Below, piece by piece: positions 43,388-52,509 of a DNA stretch of 64,000 bases. This DNA comes from Paenibacillus durus ATCC 35681. Lineage in GTDB: Bacteria > Bacillota > Bacilli > Paenibacillales > Paenibacillaceae. Numbering within the stretch: position 1 is the first letter of the stretch; each line of letters begins with the position of its first letter. Below the pieces are notes generated by a model. It did no database searches. It had not been told where the DNA came from and saw only the letters and a list, made by a program, of their open reading frames with translations. The stretch spans positions 3,906,001 to 3,970,000 of the forward strand of contig NZ_CP011114.1 of the NCBI RefSeq assembly GCF_000993825.1, written 5' to 3'. Made by a program: the position numbers and the translations under genes.

Positions 43388-44263
43388 CTATTCCTCAATG
43401 CTCTTTCTGCTCAAGCTCATGTAGACCAGGGAAAAGATCAAGGTCAGCAGAAAGGTAACGGTGGCGATGGCCATGCCGTAGCCATACTCGCCCGAGGTAA
43501 AGGTTACATTGTACATGTAGGTAACCATGACCTCGGATAGATGGTTGGGTCCTCCGTTCGTCAGCAGCAGCACAGTTTCAAAGATTTTGAATACGCCTGT
43601 AATAATCAGAATGACATTAATTTTGACTGTTTCGTTCATCATCGGAATGGTGATCCGGAACATCTGCTGGACCTTGTTCGCTCCGTCCATGGAGCTGGAT
43701 TCGTAGACATCCCTTGGAATCATCTTGAGTCCGGCCAGGAAGATGGTTGCCAGAAATCCGATCATCTGCCAAGTAAATACAATACCGATGGAATATGGAG
43801 TTAAGGTCTTCCCCCCAATCCACGACTGAGCCAACTGCCCGAGTCCCAGCTTGGTCAAAATCACGTTGATCATCCCCATCTGCGGGTCGAGAATAAACAC
43901 CCAGATAAGGCCCACCAGGATCGGAGCGACAATGCTGGGGGCAAAATTCAGCGCTTTTACAGCGTTGCCTCCTTTAACCTTTACGTTAAGCAGCAAGGCG
44001 AGCAGGAAAGCTCCCGGCAGGAGCAGCAGCATGGCGACAGCCAGAACAATCAGCGTATTCTTTAGCGATATCCAGAACAGAGAATCATTCAAAAGCCTGT
44101 TGAAATTATCCAATCCGATAAATCTCGCCGCGCCGATTCCCGTATACTCAGTCAGACTATAATAGAAGGAAATCAGTACGGGCATGATGATGTATCCCAG
44201 ATAGACAATCAGTGTGGGGATCAGCATGAAAAAAATGGTTCTTCGTTTGCTAAGCCAGATCAT
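43388..44263 (-). CDS. Carbohydrate ABC transporter permease (MalF type)
   Basis: A 291-residue membrane subunit with six helices and EAA loop PRDVYESSSMDGANKVQQMFRITIPMMNE. ATG 44263 is preferred over TTG 44278 because GGGGGAG then falls 8 bases upstream. The ATPase is not encoded here; such importers usually share a genome-encoded MsmK/MsmX-type ATPase. Confidence 0.92.
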   Translation of the reverse strand: MIWLSKRRTIFFMLIPTLIVYLGYIIMPVLISFYYSLTEYTGIGAARFIGLDNFNRLLNDSLFWISLKNTLIVLAVAMLLLLPGAFLLALLLNVKVKGGNAVKALNFAPSIVAPILVGLIWVFILDPQMGMINVILTKLGLGQLAQSWIGGKTLTPYSIGIVFTWQMIGFLATIFLAGLKMIPRDVYESSSMDGANKVQQMFRITIPMMNETVKINVILIITGVFKIFETVLLLTNGGPNHLSEVMVTYMYNVTFTSGEYGYGMAIATVTFLLTLIFSLVYMSLSRKSIEE

Positions 44264-44442
44264 TTCTTTCTCCCCCAAACCTGTAAAATGGCCTCGGATC
44301 GCATGGAGCTTGCCGCTGCAAGAAGCAAGAGGATCAGCGTACCGAGAGCAAAGCTTCCAATCATGATAACAACCGCCTTTCCGAAGGTTTGGATTGGCTG
44401 CCGCCCAACACCTGAGTACCTGGCGGCAGCCGATGCTTCCTG

Positions 44443-45747
44443 TTACTTCGCCACTTTCTGGTCGATCAGATCCAGCGCTTGTTCCGGTTTGTAAATGCCG
44501 TTGATGACGCCATAAATGCTGTCGTTAAGCTGATTGGCTACCGCCTCGCTCACTACCAGGTCGGGCTGCGCCTTTGCCCGCTCCCAGCCCGGCTCATTCA
44601 GCTTATTGATCACTTCCGCGTATACCGGATATTTCGCCTTGTCCACAGTTCCCGTATACTTCACGACCGGCGGCGCCTCGTTCTCGGCCATCACCGCTGC
44701 GCCCTCCTGGCTGTAAAAGAAAGCGAAGAACTTCTGAACCGCGTCATACTTGGCCGGGTCATCCTTCACTTTCGCGCTTGCAACTAGCGGAGCCGCGGCG
44801 ACTGCCATGGCAATCTTCTGGTTGCCGACGCCGTTGGAGAAGGTTGGGCCCCAGGAGAAGCCGGCCGTCTTGGCAATCGGACTGCCTTCAATCTTCTTCG
44901 TTTCCCACACGCCTGCATCCAGCATCGCCGCTTTCCCCGCCGTGAACATTTCGACCGCCTGAAAATACGACAGCGTCGAGACATTTTCCGGGAATGCCCC
45001 GTTCACCCGCAGCTCGTCAATCTTGTTGAACAGCTTCAAAAAGTCGGGATTGTTGAATTTTTCTTTACCGCTCTCAATGTCGGCGATTTTGTCAAAGAAT
45101 CCATACCGGGTCAGCATGCCGAGGAAAGCCCATGTGCTGAACGTATCCTTTGAGCCCTTCGCAATGGTAACGACGTTGTTCGCTTTGAACACTTTTGCCG
45201 CCGCCAGCAGTTCCTCATACGTCTCCGGTACTTTGACTTTGTATTGATCGAACAACGCCTTGTTGTACCATAACCCGGTTACAAGCGCTTGGTAAGGTAG
45301 TCCGAACTGCTTGCCCCCATCCTGGTAATCGCTCACCATTTGGGAATCAATGCCTGCGGTAATCTCCGGATTGCTCTTCAGGAAATCGGTCAAGTCGAGC
45401 AGCAATCCCGCCTGATTCATTTCCTTGGCCGGAGCCGGCAGCATCCAGAAAATGTCCGGAAGATTACCCGACTGGGACATCATTTTCATTTTCTTGACAT
45501 GCTCCTGAGTTTCCGCACCCGTAAGATCGATCTTGATATCAGGGTATTTCTCCTGGAACTTTTGAATGATGCCATACATATAAGGCTCTTGTTCCTTGAC
45601 GTTGGCTACGTGCATGGCGATCGATAAAGTGACCGGACCCGTCTCGGATGAAGCGTTTTCATTTTTAGGGGCGTTATTGCTGCCGCAAGCTGCCAAACTG
45701 AGAATCAACAAACATGCCATCAGAATAATCGAAAATCTGTTCTTCAT
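44443..45747 (-). CDS. Carbohydrate ABC transporter substrate-binding lipoprotein
   Basis: A 434-residue extracellular binding protein. Signal peptide with lipobox LLILSLAACG (Cys near 21). Type I (MalE/UgpB) fold: FQEKYPDIKIDLTGAETQEHVKKM, NLPDIFWMLPAP, FTAGKAAMLDAGVWE. ATG 45747 is preferred, with GAGGGGG upstream; longer starts lack proper spacing. It is the first gene of the fructan operon and is divergent from an AraC regulator. Confidence 0.92.
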   Translation of the reverse strand: MKNRFSIILMACLLILSLAACGSNNAPKNENASSETGPVTLSIAMHVANVKEQEPYMYGIIQKFQEKYPDIKIDLTGAETQEHVKKMKMMSQSGNLPDIFWMLPAPAKEMNQAGLLLDLTDFLKSNPEITAGIDSQMVSDYQDGGKQFGLPYQALVTGLWYNKALFDQYKVKVPETYEELLAAAKVFKANNVVTIAKGSKDTFSTWAFLGMLTRYGFFDKIADIESGKEKFNNPDFLKLFNKIDELRVNGAFPENVSTLSYFQAVEMFTAGKAAMLDAGVWETKKIEGSPIAKTAGFSWGPTFSNGVGNQKIAMAVAAAPLVASAKVKDDPAKYDAVQKFFAFFYSQEGAAVMAENEAPPVVKYTGTVDKAKYPVYAEVINKLNEPGWERAKAQPDLVVSEAVANQLNDSIYGVINGIYKPEQALDLIDQKVAK

Positions 45748-45887
45748 GGTTTGCATGTCCCCCTCTGTATCGTTATTCTTCAAGATGGCAAATATTGCTT
45801 ATGCCTTTGAAGTACATCTTTATCGTAACCCTATTTTTAGGCCGCGTATTTAGCATAGCTTATTTTTTATTTATCATTTCTTGCTTT

Positions 45888-45903
45888 TGTGATACGCTTT
45901 CAT
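45888..45903. promoter_or_regulatory. Weak cre-like site (catabolite control) in the fructan divergent spacer
   Basis: On the minus strand, ATGAAAGCGTATCACA has a perfect left cre half (TGAAAGCG) but a poor right half. Sugar operons of this type are often CcpA-controlled. The call is tentative. Confidence 0.25.
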
Positions 45904-45927
45904 TATAGGGGAAAGGAGTTGATCATC

Positions 45928-46797
45928 ATGATTCTGCACCAAATTTCGCCTTACATTCGTGTAGCGATGGATAATATTGTCGAAGGTTCCTGGGTTATCA
46001 AAGAGAGGCAATTGTTCGATTATGAGCTGCTGTACATTATGGAGGGCAAGGTGATCGTAACGATCGAGGATGCGGTCTATGAAGGCGTTCGCGGCGACAT
46101 TTTTCTGTTCCGGCCGAAGCAGCGGCATAAAATCAAGAAGGTCGGCAAACAGCGCCTCCGCCAGCCCCATATCCATTTTGACTTCTTTTATACGGAGGAC
46201 AGCGAGAAGGTGAAGGTGTCGTTCCGGCCGATTGAAGAAATCGAGCCCGAGGAATTGGCTTATTTCCGCCCGGATATTATCGATGAGATGCCCGTTCCTT
46301 TATCCAGCCACCTCCGGCTGAAGAATCCGGTGTTTATTGAAAAAATGCTGCTCGACATCATCTACGAATATGAAACGAAAATGCCTTTTTACGAGTTCAA
46401 AGTCAAAGGATTGTTCATTCAGCTGTGGACTCAACTGCTGCGCGAAAATTACTGGAGCCTGAACTCCCATGTCGAAACCAACATGCATGCCCTGATGCAT
46501 ATTAAACAATATCTAATGCACAATACGAACCGCAAAGTCAGCCTGGATGAAATCGCAAGAATGTCCGGAATCAGCAAGCACTATCTGGTCCGCCTGTTTC
46601 AGCAGGCTTTCGGCATGAGTCCCATCCAGTATCATCAGCTCATGCGCGCGCACGCGGCCCGGCATATGATCCAGTTCACCGCTGACCCGCTGACCATCAT
46701 CGCCGAGAACATGGGATTTTCCAGCATTCACGCGTTCAGCCGATTTTTCAAAACCGTCGAAGGCAAGAGCCCTTCTTATTACCGGCGGAAAGGCTAG
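45928..46797 (+). CDS. AraC-family regulator of the fructan operon
   Basis: A 289-residue regulator. N-terminal cupin-like sensing domain (FDYELLYIMEGKVIVTIEDAVYEG... RPKQRHKI), C-terminal double HTH: VSLDEIARMSGISKHYLVRLFQQAFGMSPIQYHQLMRAHAARHMI and PLTIIAENMGFSSIHAFSRFFKTVEGKSPSYYRRKG. ATG 45928 has AAAGGAG 9 bases upstream; GTG 45889 is less likely. It is divergent from the sugar-uptake/GH172/GH32 operon and very likely its activator. Confidence 0.9.
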   Translation: MILHQISPYIRVAMDNIVEGSWVIKERQLFDYELLYIMEGKVIVTIEDAVYEGVRGDIFLFRPKQRHKIKKVGKQRLRQPHIHFDFFYTEDSEKVKVSFRPIEEIEPEELAYFRPDIIDEMPVPLSSHLRLKNPVFIEKMLLDIIYEYETKMPFYEFKVKGLFIQLWTQLLRENYWSLNSHVETNMHALMHIKQYLMHNTNRKVSLDEIARMSGISKHYLVRLFQQAFGMSPIQYHQLMRAHAARHMIQFTADPLTIIAENMGFSSIHAFSRFFKTVEGKSPSYYRRKG

Positions 46798-46960
46798 TAC
46801 TGTCATCGTTGTTTTTGGGAAGTGTTACATTTTTCGCTAACTTTCAATCAATTTAGTGAAAAAACTGATAGAACAGATCGAAATATGCTATAATAAATGG
46901 AATTTAATCACTATTTTTCTTGTGAAAATAAGCTATTCTATTATCTAGGAGGCCCTTTTT

Positions 46961-47872
46961 GTGCAGTCCCCGCTAAATGAATTTGTCAATACACCTGTGC
47001 TTCACAAGCAGCTACCCCTGCTTCTCTTCAAGCAGCTCCGTCCCAACCAGTGGACCAAAAACCTGCTAGTGTTCGCCGCCCCCCTGTTCTCTTTCGAAAC
47101 GGTCACTCCCGCAGTCATGATCAACAGTCTTGCCGGCTTCTTGCTCCTATGCTTCGTGTCAGGATGCGTATATATCGTGAATGACTACATCGACAGGGAC
47201 GCTGACCGGAACCACCCCGTCAAGCGTTACCGTCCGATGGCTTCCGGAGAACTGCATCCGCAAATGGCTCTAGCCTTCGGAGCGCTGATTATGGCCGGTT
47301 CGCTCGCACTGTCTTACTTGTTGAATCCTTTGTTTACGCTTCTGCTCGCTATTTACTTTGGCATAAATGTTGCTTATTCCATCCGGCTCAAGCATGTCGT
47401 CATCATTGATATCATGATTATTGCGGCAGGATTTGTATTGCGCGCCATTGCGGGCGGATTGGTTATACACGTCCCGTTCACCCCCTGGTTTCTGCTATGT
47501 ACGATGCTCCTCTCTCTGTTCCTCGCTATCGGGAAAAGACGGCATGAGCTTTTTTTGCTGCAAAATGACAAGGGGTCTCACCGTAAGGTGTTGGAGCGGT
47601 ATTCCTACGAACTGCTGGATCAATTAAGCGGCATCGTGACGACGGCCACCATTATCAGCTATTCGCTATTTACGTTTACGTCCGGTCGCACCATTCATCT
47701 CATGTGGACGATTCCGCTTGTCATCTACGGCATGTTCCGGTACTTGTATCTGATCCACGTGGAGAAAAAAGGCGGGGCCCCCGACAAGGTACTATTTGAG
47801 GACCGCCACATTCTGATCACGGTCATTCTCTATGTGGTCAGCATCGTCGCCATTCTGGCTTACTTTGAATAA
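46961..47872 (+). CDS. UbiA-family prenyltransferase, decaprenyl-phosphate phosphoribosyltransferase type
   Basis: A 303-residue membrane enzyme with about nine helices. The first Asp-rich motif NDYIDRDADRNHPVKRYRPMASGELHP is the form seen in decaprenyl-phosphate phosphoribosyltransferases, with a second basic motif IGKRRHELFLLQND. These make polyprenyl-phosphate phosphoribose, the precursor of lipid-linked ribose or arabinose, at the membrane. It starts at GTG 46961 behind AGGAGG. It leads a four-gene plus-strand cassette with two SMR-like genes and a GT-C-like gene. Confidence 0.85.
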   Translation: MQSPLNEFVNTPVLHKQLPLLLFKQLRPNQWTKNLLVFAAPLFSFETVTPAVMINSLAGFLLLCFVSGCVYIVNDYIDRDADRNHPVKRYRPMASGELHPQMALAFGALIMAGSLALSYLLNPLFTLLLAIYFGINVAYSIRLKHVVIIDIMIIAAGFVLRAIAGGLVIHVPFTPWFLLCTMLLSLFLAIGKRRHELFLLQNDKGSHRKVLERYSYELLDQLSGIVTTATIISYSLFTFTSGRTIHLMWTIPLVIYGMFRYLYLIHVEKKGGAPDKVLFEDRHILITVILYVVSIVAILAYFE

Positions 47873-47894
47873 TATTAGGTTGCGAGGGATGTAC

Positions 47895-48233
47895 ATGGAG
47901 TTTCTGAAGACGGGAAATTCCCGGCACATCGGCAAATGGCTCATGATTGTTTCCGCTTGTTTAACGGCAACCGGACAACTGTTCTGGAAGTGGGGACACA
48001 GCGACATTCTCTTTATGGCTCTGGGCTTTGCCTGCTACGGGCTCGGGGCGGTCTTCATGATTCAATCGTTGGCGCGGGTAAAGCTGTCTGTGGCCTATCC
48101 GCTTATGAGCATTAGCTATATTGTCGCGTTAATTTACGGGGATATGTTTCTGGGCGAACCGATTACGCTAAGGAAGTTGGCGGCCGTCATACTTCTCGGG
48201 ATCGGGGTGACTTTAACCTCCTATGAAAAATGA
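47895..48233 (+). CDS. SMR/DMT-type four-helix protein (ArnE/ArnF-like flippase subunit)
   Basis: A 112-residue membrane protein with four helices. It carries the SMR-like motif SVAYPLMSISYIVALIYGDMFLGEPITLRKLAAVILLGIGV. ATG 47895 is chosen because GAGGG lies six bases upstream. It overlaps the next gene by 11 bp; two tandem SMR-like genes are the hallmark of a heterodimeric lipid-sugar flippase such as ArnEF. Substrate inferred from the neighbouring UbiA gene. Confidence 0.82.
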   Translation: MEFLKTGNSRHIGKWLMIVSACLTATGQLFWKWGHSDILFMALGFACYGLGAVFMIQSLARVKLSVAYPLMSISYIVALIYGDMFLGEPITLRKLAAVILLGIGVTLTSYEK

Positions 48234-48543
48234 ACCGCTGCTCTATGTGCTCCTCCTAGTGATGACGCTGTTCGGTTCGCTCGGCAGTGTGTTCTTCAAA
48301 GGATTCACTTCAAGGAAGCGCTATTCCCTGATGTTCTTTGGCTTCGCTTCATACGGGATCGGCGCACTCCTGAACATTTACTTGCTGGGCAAGCTTCAAT
48401 ATACACTTGTCATGCCGGCCAACGCTCTTACCTTTCTTTGGGCGCTTCTGTTTGCAAAGGTCTTTTTCAAAGAGACGATCAGCATCCTGAAAATTGCCGG
48501 CGTCGTCTTTATTATTTCCGGCCTGCTTCTCCTCCTGTGGTAA
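48223..48543 (+). CDS. Second SMR/DMT-type four-helix protein (flippase partner)
   Basis: A 106-residue membrane protein with four helices (LYVLLLVMTLFGSLGSVFFKG, FGFASYGIGALLNIYLLG, YTLVMPANALTFLWALLFAKVFFKETI, KIAGVVFIISGLLLLLW). Overlaps its partner by 11 bp, so the two are co-translated and probably form a heterodimer that moves a polyprenyl-phosphate sugar across the membrane. Confidence 0.82.
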   Translation: MKNEPLLYVLLLVMTLFGSLGSVFFKGFTSRKRYSLMFFGFASYGIGALLNIYLLGKLQYTLVMPANALTFLWALLFAKVFFKETISILKIAGVVFIISGLLLLLW

Positions 48544-48575
48544 AAAATAATACGTGTCGAGATTGGTGGTTGAAT

Positions 48576-49877
48576 ATGTCTTTTTACAGCTATTATTTTC
48601 GCAACAAGAAGGATAACCGCATAGCAGCGGCCCTTTGGCTCGTTTTTTTTGTGGGGTACATACTTGTTAATATGCCTTACGTTCAGTACATAAAAGAGAA
48701 TGCCGATATGCTGGGTGCCGTCAGTCCATTTTACAGCGCTCCCTTTACTCTGAACTTGTTTAACTTTGACCCTTCCATGGAATACGGCAGCTCCGCGGCA
48801 TCCGTCATTCACCCTTTATACAACTTCCTGACCGCTCCGTTCACCGATTTGTCCGCCCATTGGCTCGGAAATTCCCTTTTCCTCCTGCTGCAATCGGCCA
48901 TAAATGCGTTCACCGCTGTTCTTATTTTTTTTATTCTGCGTAAAAGCGGAGCAAATCTATGGATATCCATTCTTTTTTCCGTTTTTTTCGGCGTTAGCTC
49001 ATACAGCCTCTTTTCTGCGTTCATTCCGGATTCTTATCCCTATGCCCAGCTCGTGATTGTATTATCTGCCGCCTATTTGCAGAAAGGGCGTGACTTGGCC
49101 TCATTCCCGGTATTGACCGGAGCCTTCCTGACGCTGATTAACTTCGGGATCACGGCCACAAATCTGATTACCTTCACCGGTGCGCTGTTTATCAGTATGT
49201 TTAATCCCGGACACATGAAAAAGACTTTAACGCGGTTTGCGCTCATTATGGCCGGTTCCCTGCTGCTGCTCATTGCATTCACAGGTCTGCAGTATGTTGT
49301 ATTTTCCGGAAAAACATGGATATCAGACCTTGCTGGAGGTATGTCAAACGGGGCATTGCGTTATGTCGCGCCTTTTTCATTCGCCCAGAACTCTGGCGTA
49401 TTTCACATGCTGGCGGTCAACCCGGTGCTTACGCCGAATATCACCTTGATTGATCCCGGAATCGTCGCCTTTGGCACGGACGTAAACAAGCCTTATCCGC
49501 TTTATGTCCATGCTGCGGGCCTCGGACTGATCGCCCTGGCTGTACTCGGTTGGATTAGAGGCATCCGCACCCGGGAGGCGTGGTCTTTGGCCGTATATAT
49601 TCTTTTTGCCTTTTGGCTGCACATCATCCGCGGCTTCGGCCTGGCTACGTACAAGTATGACTTGTATTTGTATGCCGGTCATTTTCTGTTTGCTTTCTTT
49701 CTTCTAGCAGCCGGATTTGTGAGAGACGCAGTGAACCGTACCTTACAAACGATACTAATCGTTCTCGTCAGCCTACTGGTTCTTACGACACTGGTTAACA
49801 ATATCGTGAAGCATCTTTCCGCTTTGGATTACATCCAATCGGCTTATACCGAAGTTATAACCACATCCGGCAAATAA
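48576..49877 (+). CDS. Polytopic membrane protein, probable GT-C-type glycosyltransferase
   Basis: A 433-residue protein with about ten to twelve helices. A first outer loop (NMPYVQYIKENADMLGAVSPFY) after helix 1 and a later loop with FNFDPSMEYGSSAASVIHPLYNFLTAPF resemble GT-C enzymes that use polyprenyl-phosphate sugars (DUF6080/GT39-like), but no strict motif was verified. ATG 48576; only a weak GGTGG upstream. Last gene of the lipid-linked pentose cassette. It would add the sugar to a cell-wall polymer or protein outside the cell. Confidence 0.7.
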   Translation: MSFYSYYFRNKKDNRIAAALWLVFFVGYILVNMPYVQYIKENADMLGAVSPFYSAPFTLNLFNFDPSMEYGSSAASVIHPLYNFLTAPFTDLSAHWLGNSLFLLLQSAINAFTAVLIFFILRKSGANLWISILFSVFFGVSSYSLFSAFIPDSYPYAQLVIVLSAAYLQKGRDLASFPVLTGAFLTLINFGITATNLITFTGALFISMFNPGHMKKTLTRFALIMAGSLLLLIAFTGLQYVVFSGKTWISDLAGGMSNGALRYVAPFSFAQNSGVFHMLAVNPVLTPNITLIDPGIVAFGTDVNKPYPLYVHAAGLGLIALAVLGWIRGIRTREAWSLAVYILFAFWLHIIRGFGLATYKYDLYLYAGHFLFAFFLLAAGFVRDAVNRTLQTILIVLVSLLVLTTLVNNIVKHLSALDYIQSAYTEVITTSGK

Positions 49878-49884
49878 TAGCAAA

Positions 49885-49923
49885 AGGCCGTGTTCAGCAG
49901 CATAACTGCATGGAACACGGCCT
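49885..49923. terminator. Bidirectional terminator
   Basis: AGGCCGTGTTC (49885-49895) pairs with GAACACGGCCT (49913-49923). The A-run on the left gives a T-run for the minus-strand operon. Confidence 0.85.
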
Positions 49924-49937
49924 CTACCGTCTATCGT

Positions 49938-51551
49938 TTATTTTTTCGTAGCTCTGTCATAACCGTCCTGTTTGATCTTCAGCCATTCATCCAAACCGAG
50001 GCGTTTCAGTTCTTTCTGGTAATCTCCCCACTGCTCATTCACTTTGCCGTTCTGGTACCATTCTGTACGCATTCTGAGGACATAGGCGAACAGGTCGGCT
50101 TCAATCGTCGTGAGGCGGTCAAGCTCTTCAATCGAGTTGAATACGCTTGGCATTACGTTTTCCTCTTTCATGTGCGGGGCCATGATCTTCTTGATGATAT
50201 CCATTCGGCCTTTGGCGTCATCCGGCACGGTCGTGTACTTGCCATAGTAGGAATTAAGAACAGCCAGCGGTCCGCCGATGCTCGTTTTTTCGCGAAGTTC
50301 AACGGGAGCCGCGCCTTCGAGCGGTAGATGCTTCAGCATGCCTTTGGCTTCATCAAATTCAAAGATGTTCTGCTGCTTGGTGTCCCCATAGGTTCCCCAG
50401 TTGTCCTGCACGGACTGAACCGGATCATACAGCTGATCGACCCATTTTGCAGTCGCTTCCAGGTTTTTATTCGCGCTTGTAACAACCATTTTGCCACGGG
50501 CAAGACCAAGACCGTTGGTACGGGCTACGTTAATTTGACCATCGGGTCCTGCGAGCGGCGGCAATACTTGATAAGACTCGGTTGCTCCGGAGATGTTGGC
50601 TTTATCCCAAGAGAAGTAAAGACCGTATCTCTGCGCCTTCCCTTTAGCCAGGTAAGTGCTCCAATCCTGTGTATACGCTTCCACATCAATCAGGCCTTCT
50701 TTATACAGCTCATTGATATAGGAAACACCGTTTTTATAGCCTTCATCCGCCGGCGCAAAGATCACTTTGCCATCATTGCTTACAATCGCATGGTCCGGAT
50801 TCTCGCCTTCTCCGAAAGCGGCAAAGAGGTAAGTCAGATCCTCCGCACCCGGCTTGTTAATAAAGGACAACGGAATTTCATCCGCCTGACCGTTGCCGTT
50901 CGGGTCTTGTGTCTTGAACGCGATCAGTACTTTCTTCAGTTCTTCCGTTGTTGTCGGCATTTTCAGCCCAAGCTTCTTGAGCCAATCCACATTGATCCAA
51001 GGCATGCTGTCTACAGCTTGAATTCGTTCTTTGCCTTCACCCAGCTCTTCAATCCATGGAAATCCATAAATGTTGCCGTCCGGCGCCGTAATCATGGCCT
51101 TGTATTCAGGGGCTTCTTCCAGCACTTTTTTTAAGTTGGGCATATGCTTGTCGATCAGATCATTCAGCGGAATGAGGGTGCCGTTTTTAGCGAGCTTGAG
51201 CAGCTCGTAATCGCTGTAGTCCGCATTGAAAATCGCATCGGGAAGATCGCCGCCTGCAACCGCCAGATTTCTTTTTTCCACAAACACATCTTTGGTGAAG
51301 TTTTTCCAATTAATATGAACATTTGTTTTTTCTTCGAGACGTTTATTGATCAGCTTTTCATTGGGATCGGCTGGTGCAAGTGGTGAGCTTTGCGTAATAA
51401 AATTCAGGGTTATTTTACCGTTGGGATCTTGTTTTTCACTCGCCGCACTCCCTCCCCCTCCGCTGCTGCATGCAGTAAGGATTACGAGAGAAGCAAGTAC
51501 AGAGACGGAAGCTGCTTTTGCTAAAACTTTTGATTTTTTTAATCTTTTCAT
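49938..51551 (-). CDS. LplA-type substrate-binding lipoprotein of an oligosaccharide ABC importer
   Basis: A 537-residue extracellular lipoprotein with lipobox LASLVILTAC (Cys near 28). Large size, RLEEKTNVHINWKNFTKD, GDLPDAIFNADYSDYELLKLAKNGTLIPLNDLIDKHMPNL and KTQDPNGNGQADEIPLSF are typical of LplA/YtcQ binding proteins in Paenibacillus. The DxNGNGxxDE segment looks like an EF-hand-like calcium loop. GGAGG ribosome site. It is the last gene of a permease-permease-binding protein operon. Likely substrate: plant cell-wall oligosaccharide; none is proven. Confidence 0.92.
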   Translation of the reverse strand: MKRLKKSKVLAKAASVSVLASLVILTACSSGGGGSAASEKQDPNGKITLNFITQSSPLAPADPNEKLINKRLEEKTNVHINWKNFTKDVFVEKRNLAVAGGDLPDAIFNADYSDYELLKLAKNGTLIPLNDLIDKHMPNLKKVLEEAPEYKAMITAPDGNIYGFPWIEELGEGKERIQAVDSMPWINVDWLKKLGLKMPTTTEELKKVLIAFKTQDPNGNGQADEIPLSFINKPGAEDLTYLFAAFGEGENPDHAIVSNDGKVIFAPADEGYKNGVSYINELYKEGLIDVEAYTQDWSTYLAKGKAQRYGLYFSWDKANISGATESYQVLPPLAGPDGQINVARTNGLGLARGKMVVTSANKNLEATAKWVDQLYDPVQSVQDNWGTYGDTKQQNIFEFDEAKGMLKHLPLEGAAPVELREKTSIGGPLAVLNSYYGKYTTVPDDAKGRMDIIKKIMAPHMKEENVMPSVFNSIEELDRLTTIEADLFAYVLRMRTEWYQNGKVNEQWGDYQKELKRLGLDEWLKIKQDGYDRATKK

Positions 51552-51610
51552 AGCATATGACCTCCAAATTAGGATGAATGAAAATATTCCATCTATGTGC
51601 AGTTCGTTTC

Positions 51611-52492
51611 CTATTTAAGGGAACCGACCATGACACCCTTTTCAAAATACTTTTGAAAGAACGGATACATCACCAGGAGAGGCAAACTGGACACAACAAT
51701 CGCCGCATACTTGATGATTTCAGACAATTTTTTCATTTCCGCCATGGCGAGCTGATCACTGATCATGCTTGGATCTACCTGATTCTGAATCAGGATGGAA
51801 CGCAGAACGAGCTGCAGCGGGTGAAGGCTCGGATTATCTAAATAGATCATGGCATCAAAGTAGGAATTCCACTGGCCGACAAAGGCATACAGAGCAAGTA
51901 CGAAGATGATGGGTTTGGAGAGCGGTAGCACAACGCTGAGGAATATCTTCATCTCCGACGCCCCGTCCACATTGGCTGCTTCCCTCAGTTCTTTGGGTAC
52001 TCCTTTGAAGAAGGTTCTGGACAAAATAATGTTCCATATGTTGACCGCTCCGGGGATAATCACAGCCCACACCGTATTAAGCAGCCCCAGATTCTTGACC
52101 AGCAGGTATGTTGGAACAAGTCCTCCTCCAAAAAACATCGTAATGAGGAACAATGTCATAAATAAGCTTCTTCCCTTTAGCCTGTCATCCGACAAGGCAT
52201 ATCCTGCGCAAATAGAGACCATAACGGTAAGAATAGCAAATGCAGAGGCGTAAAATACAGCGTTTCCAAAACCTCGTATCATGGCTGGATTGGTCAGAAT
52301 CTTTTTGTATCCCTCCAATGACCAGTCCGAGATGTTAAACGATAATCCATGGTTGAGCAGTACCGACGGGTCCATGAAGGAAGCGATGACCACATAAATG
52401 AGCGGAAGAACGACCATCAGTACGGCCAGAATCAAAAAGGTAGAGTTCAGCGCGAGAATAAGACGGTCCAGCCGGGAATGTTTGATGAACAT
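51611..52492 (-). CDS. LplC/YtcP-type ABC permease
   Basis: A 293-residue membrane subunit with six helices. EAA loop VPKELREAANVDGASEMKIFLSVVLPLSKPIIF and the usual C-terminus KYFEKGVMVGSLK. AAAGGAG ribosome site. Between the LplB-type permease and the binding protein. No ATPase is encoded here. Confidence 0.93.
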   Translation of the reverse strand: MFIKHSRLDRLILALNSTFLILAVLMVVLPLIYVVIASFMDPSVLLNHGLSFNISDWSLEGYKKILTNPAMIRGFGNAVFYASAFAILTVMVSICAGYALSDDRLKGRSLFMTLFLITMFFGGGLVPTYLLVKNLGLLNTVWAVIIPGAVNIWNIILSRTFFKGVPKELREAANVDGASEMKIFLSVVLPLSKPIIFVLALYAFVGQWNSYFDAMIYLDNPSLHPLQLVLRSILIQNQVDPSMISDQLAMAEMKKLSEIIKYAAIVVSSLPLLVMYPFFQKYFEKGVMVGSLK

Positions 52493-52509
52493 GACTTGTG
52501 ACTCCTTTC

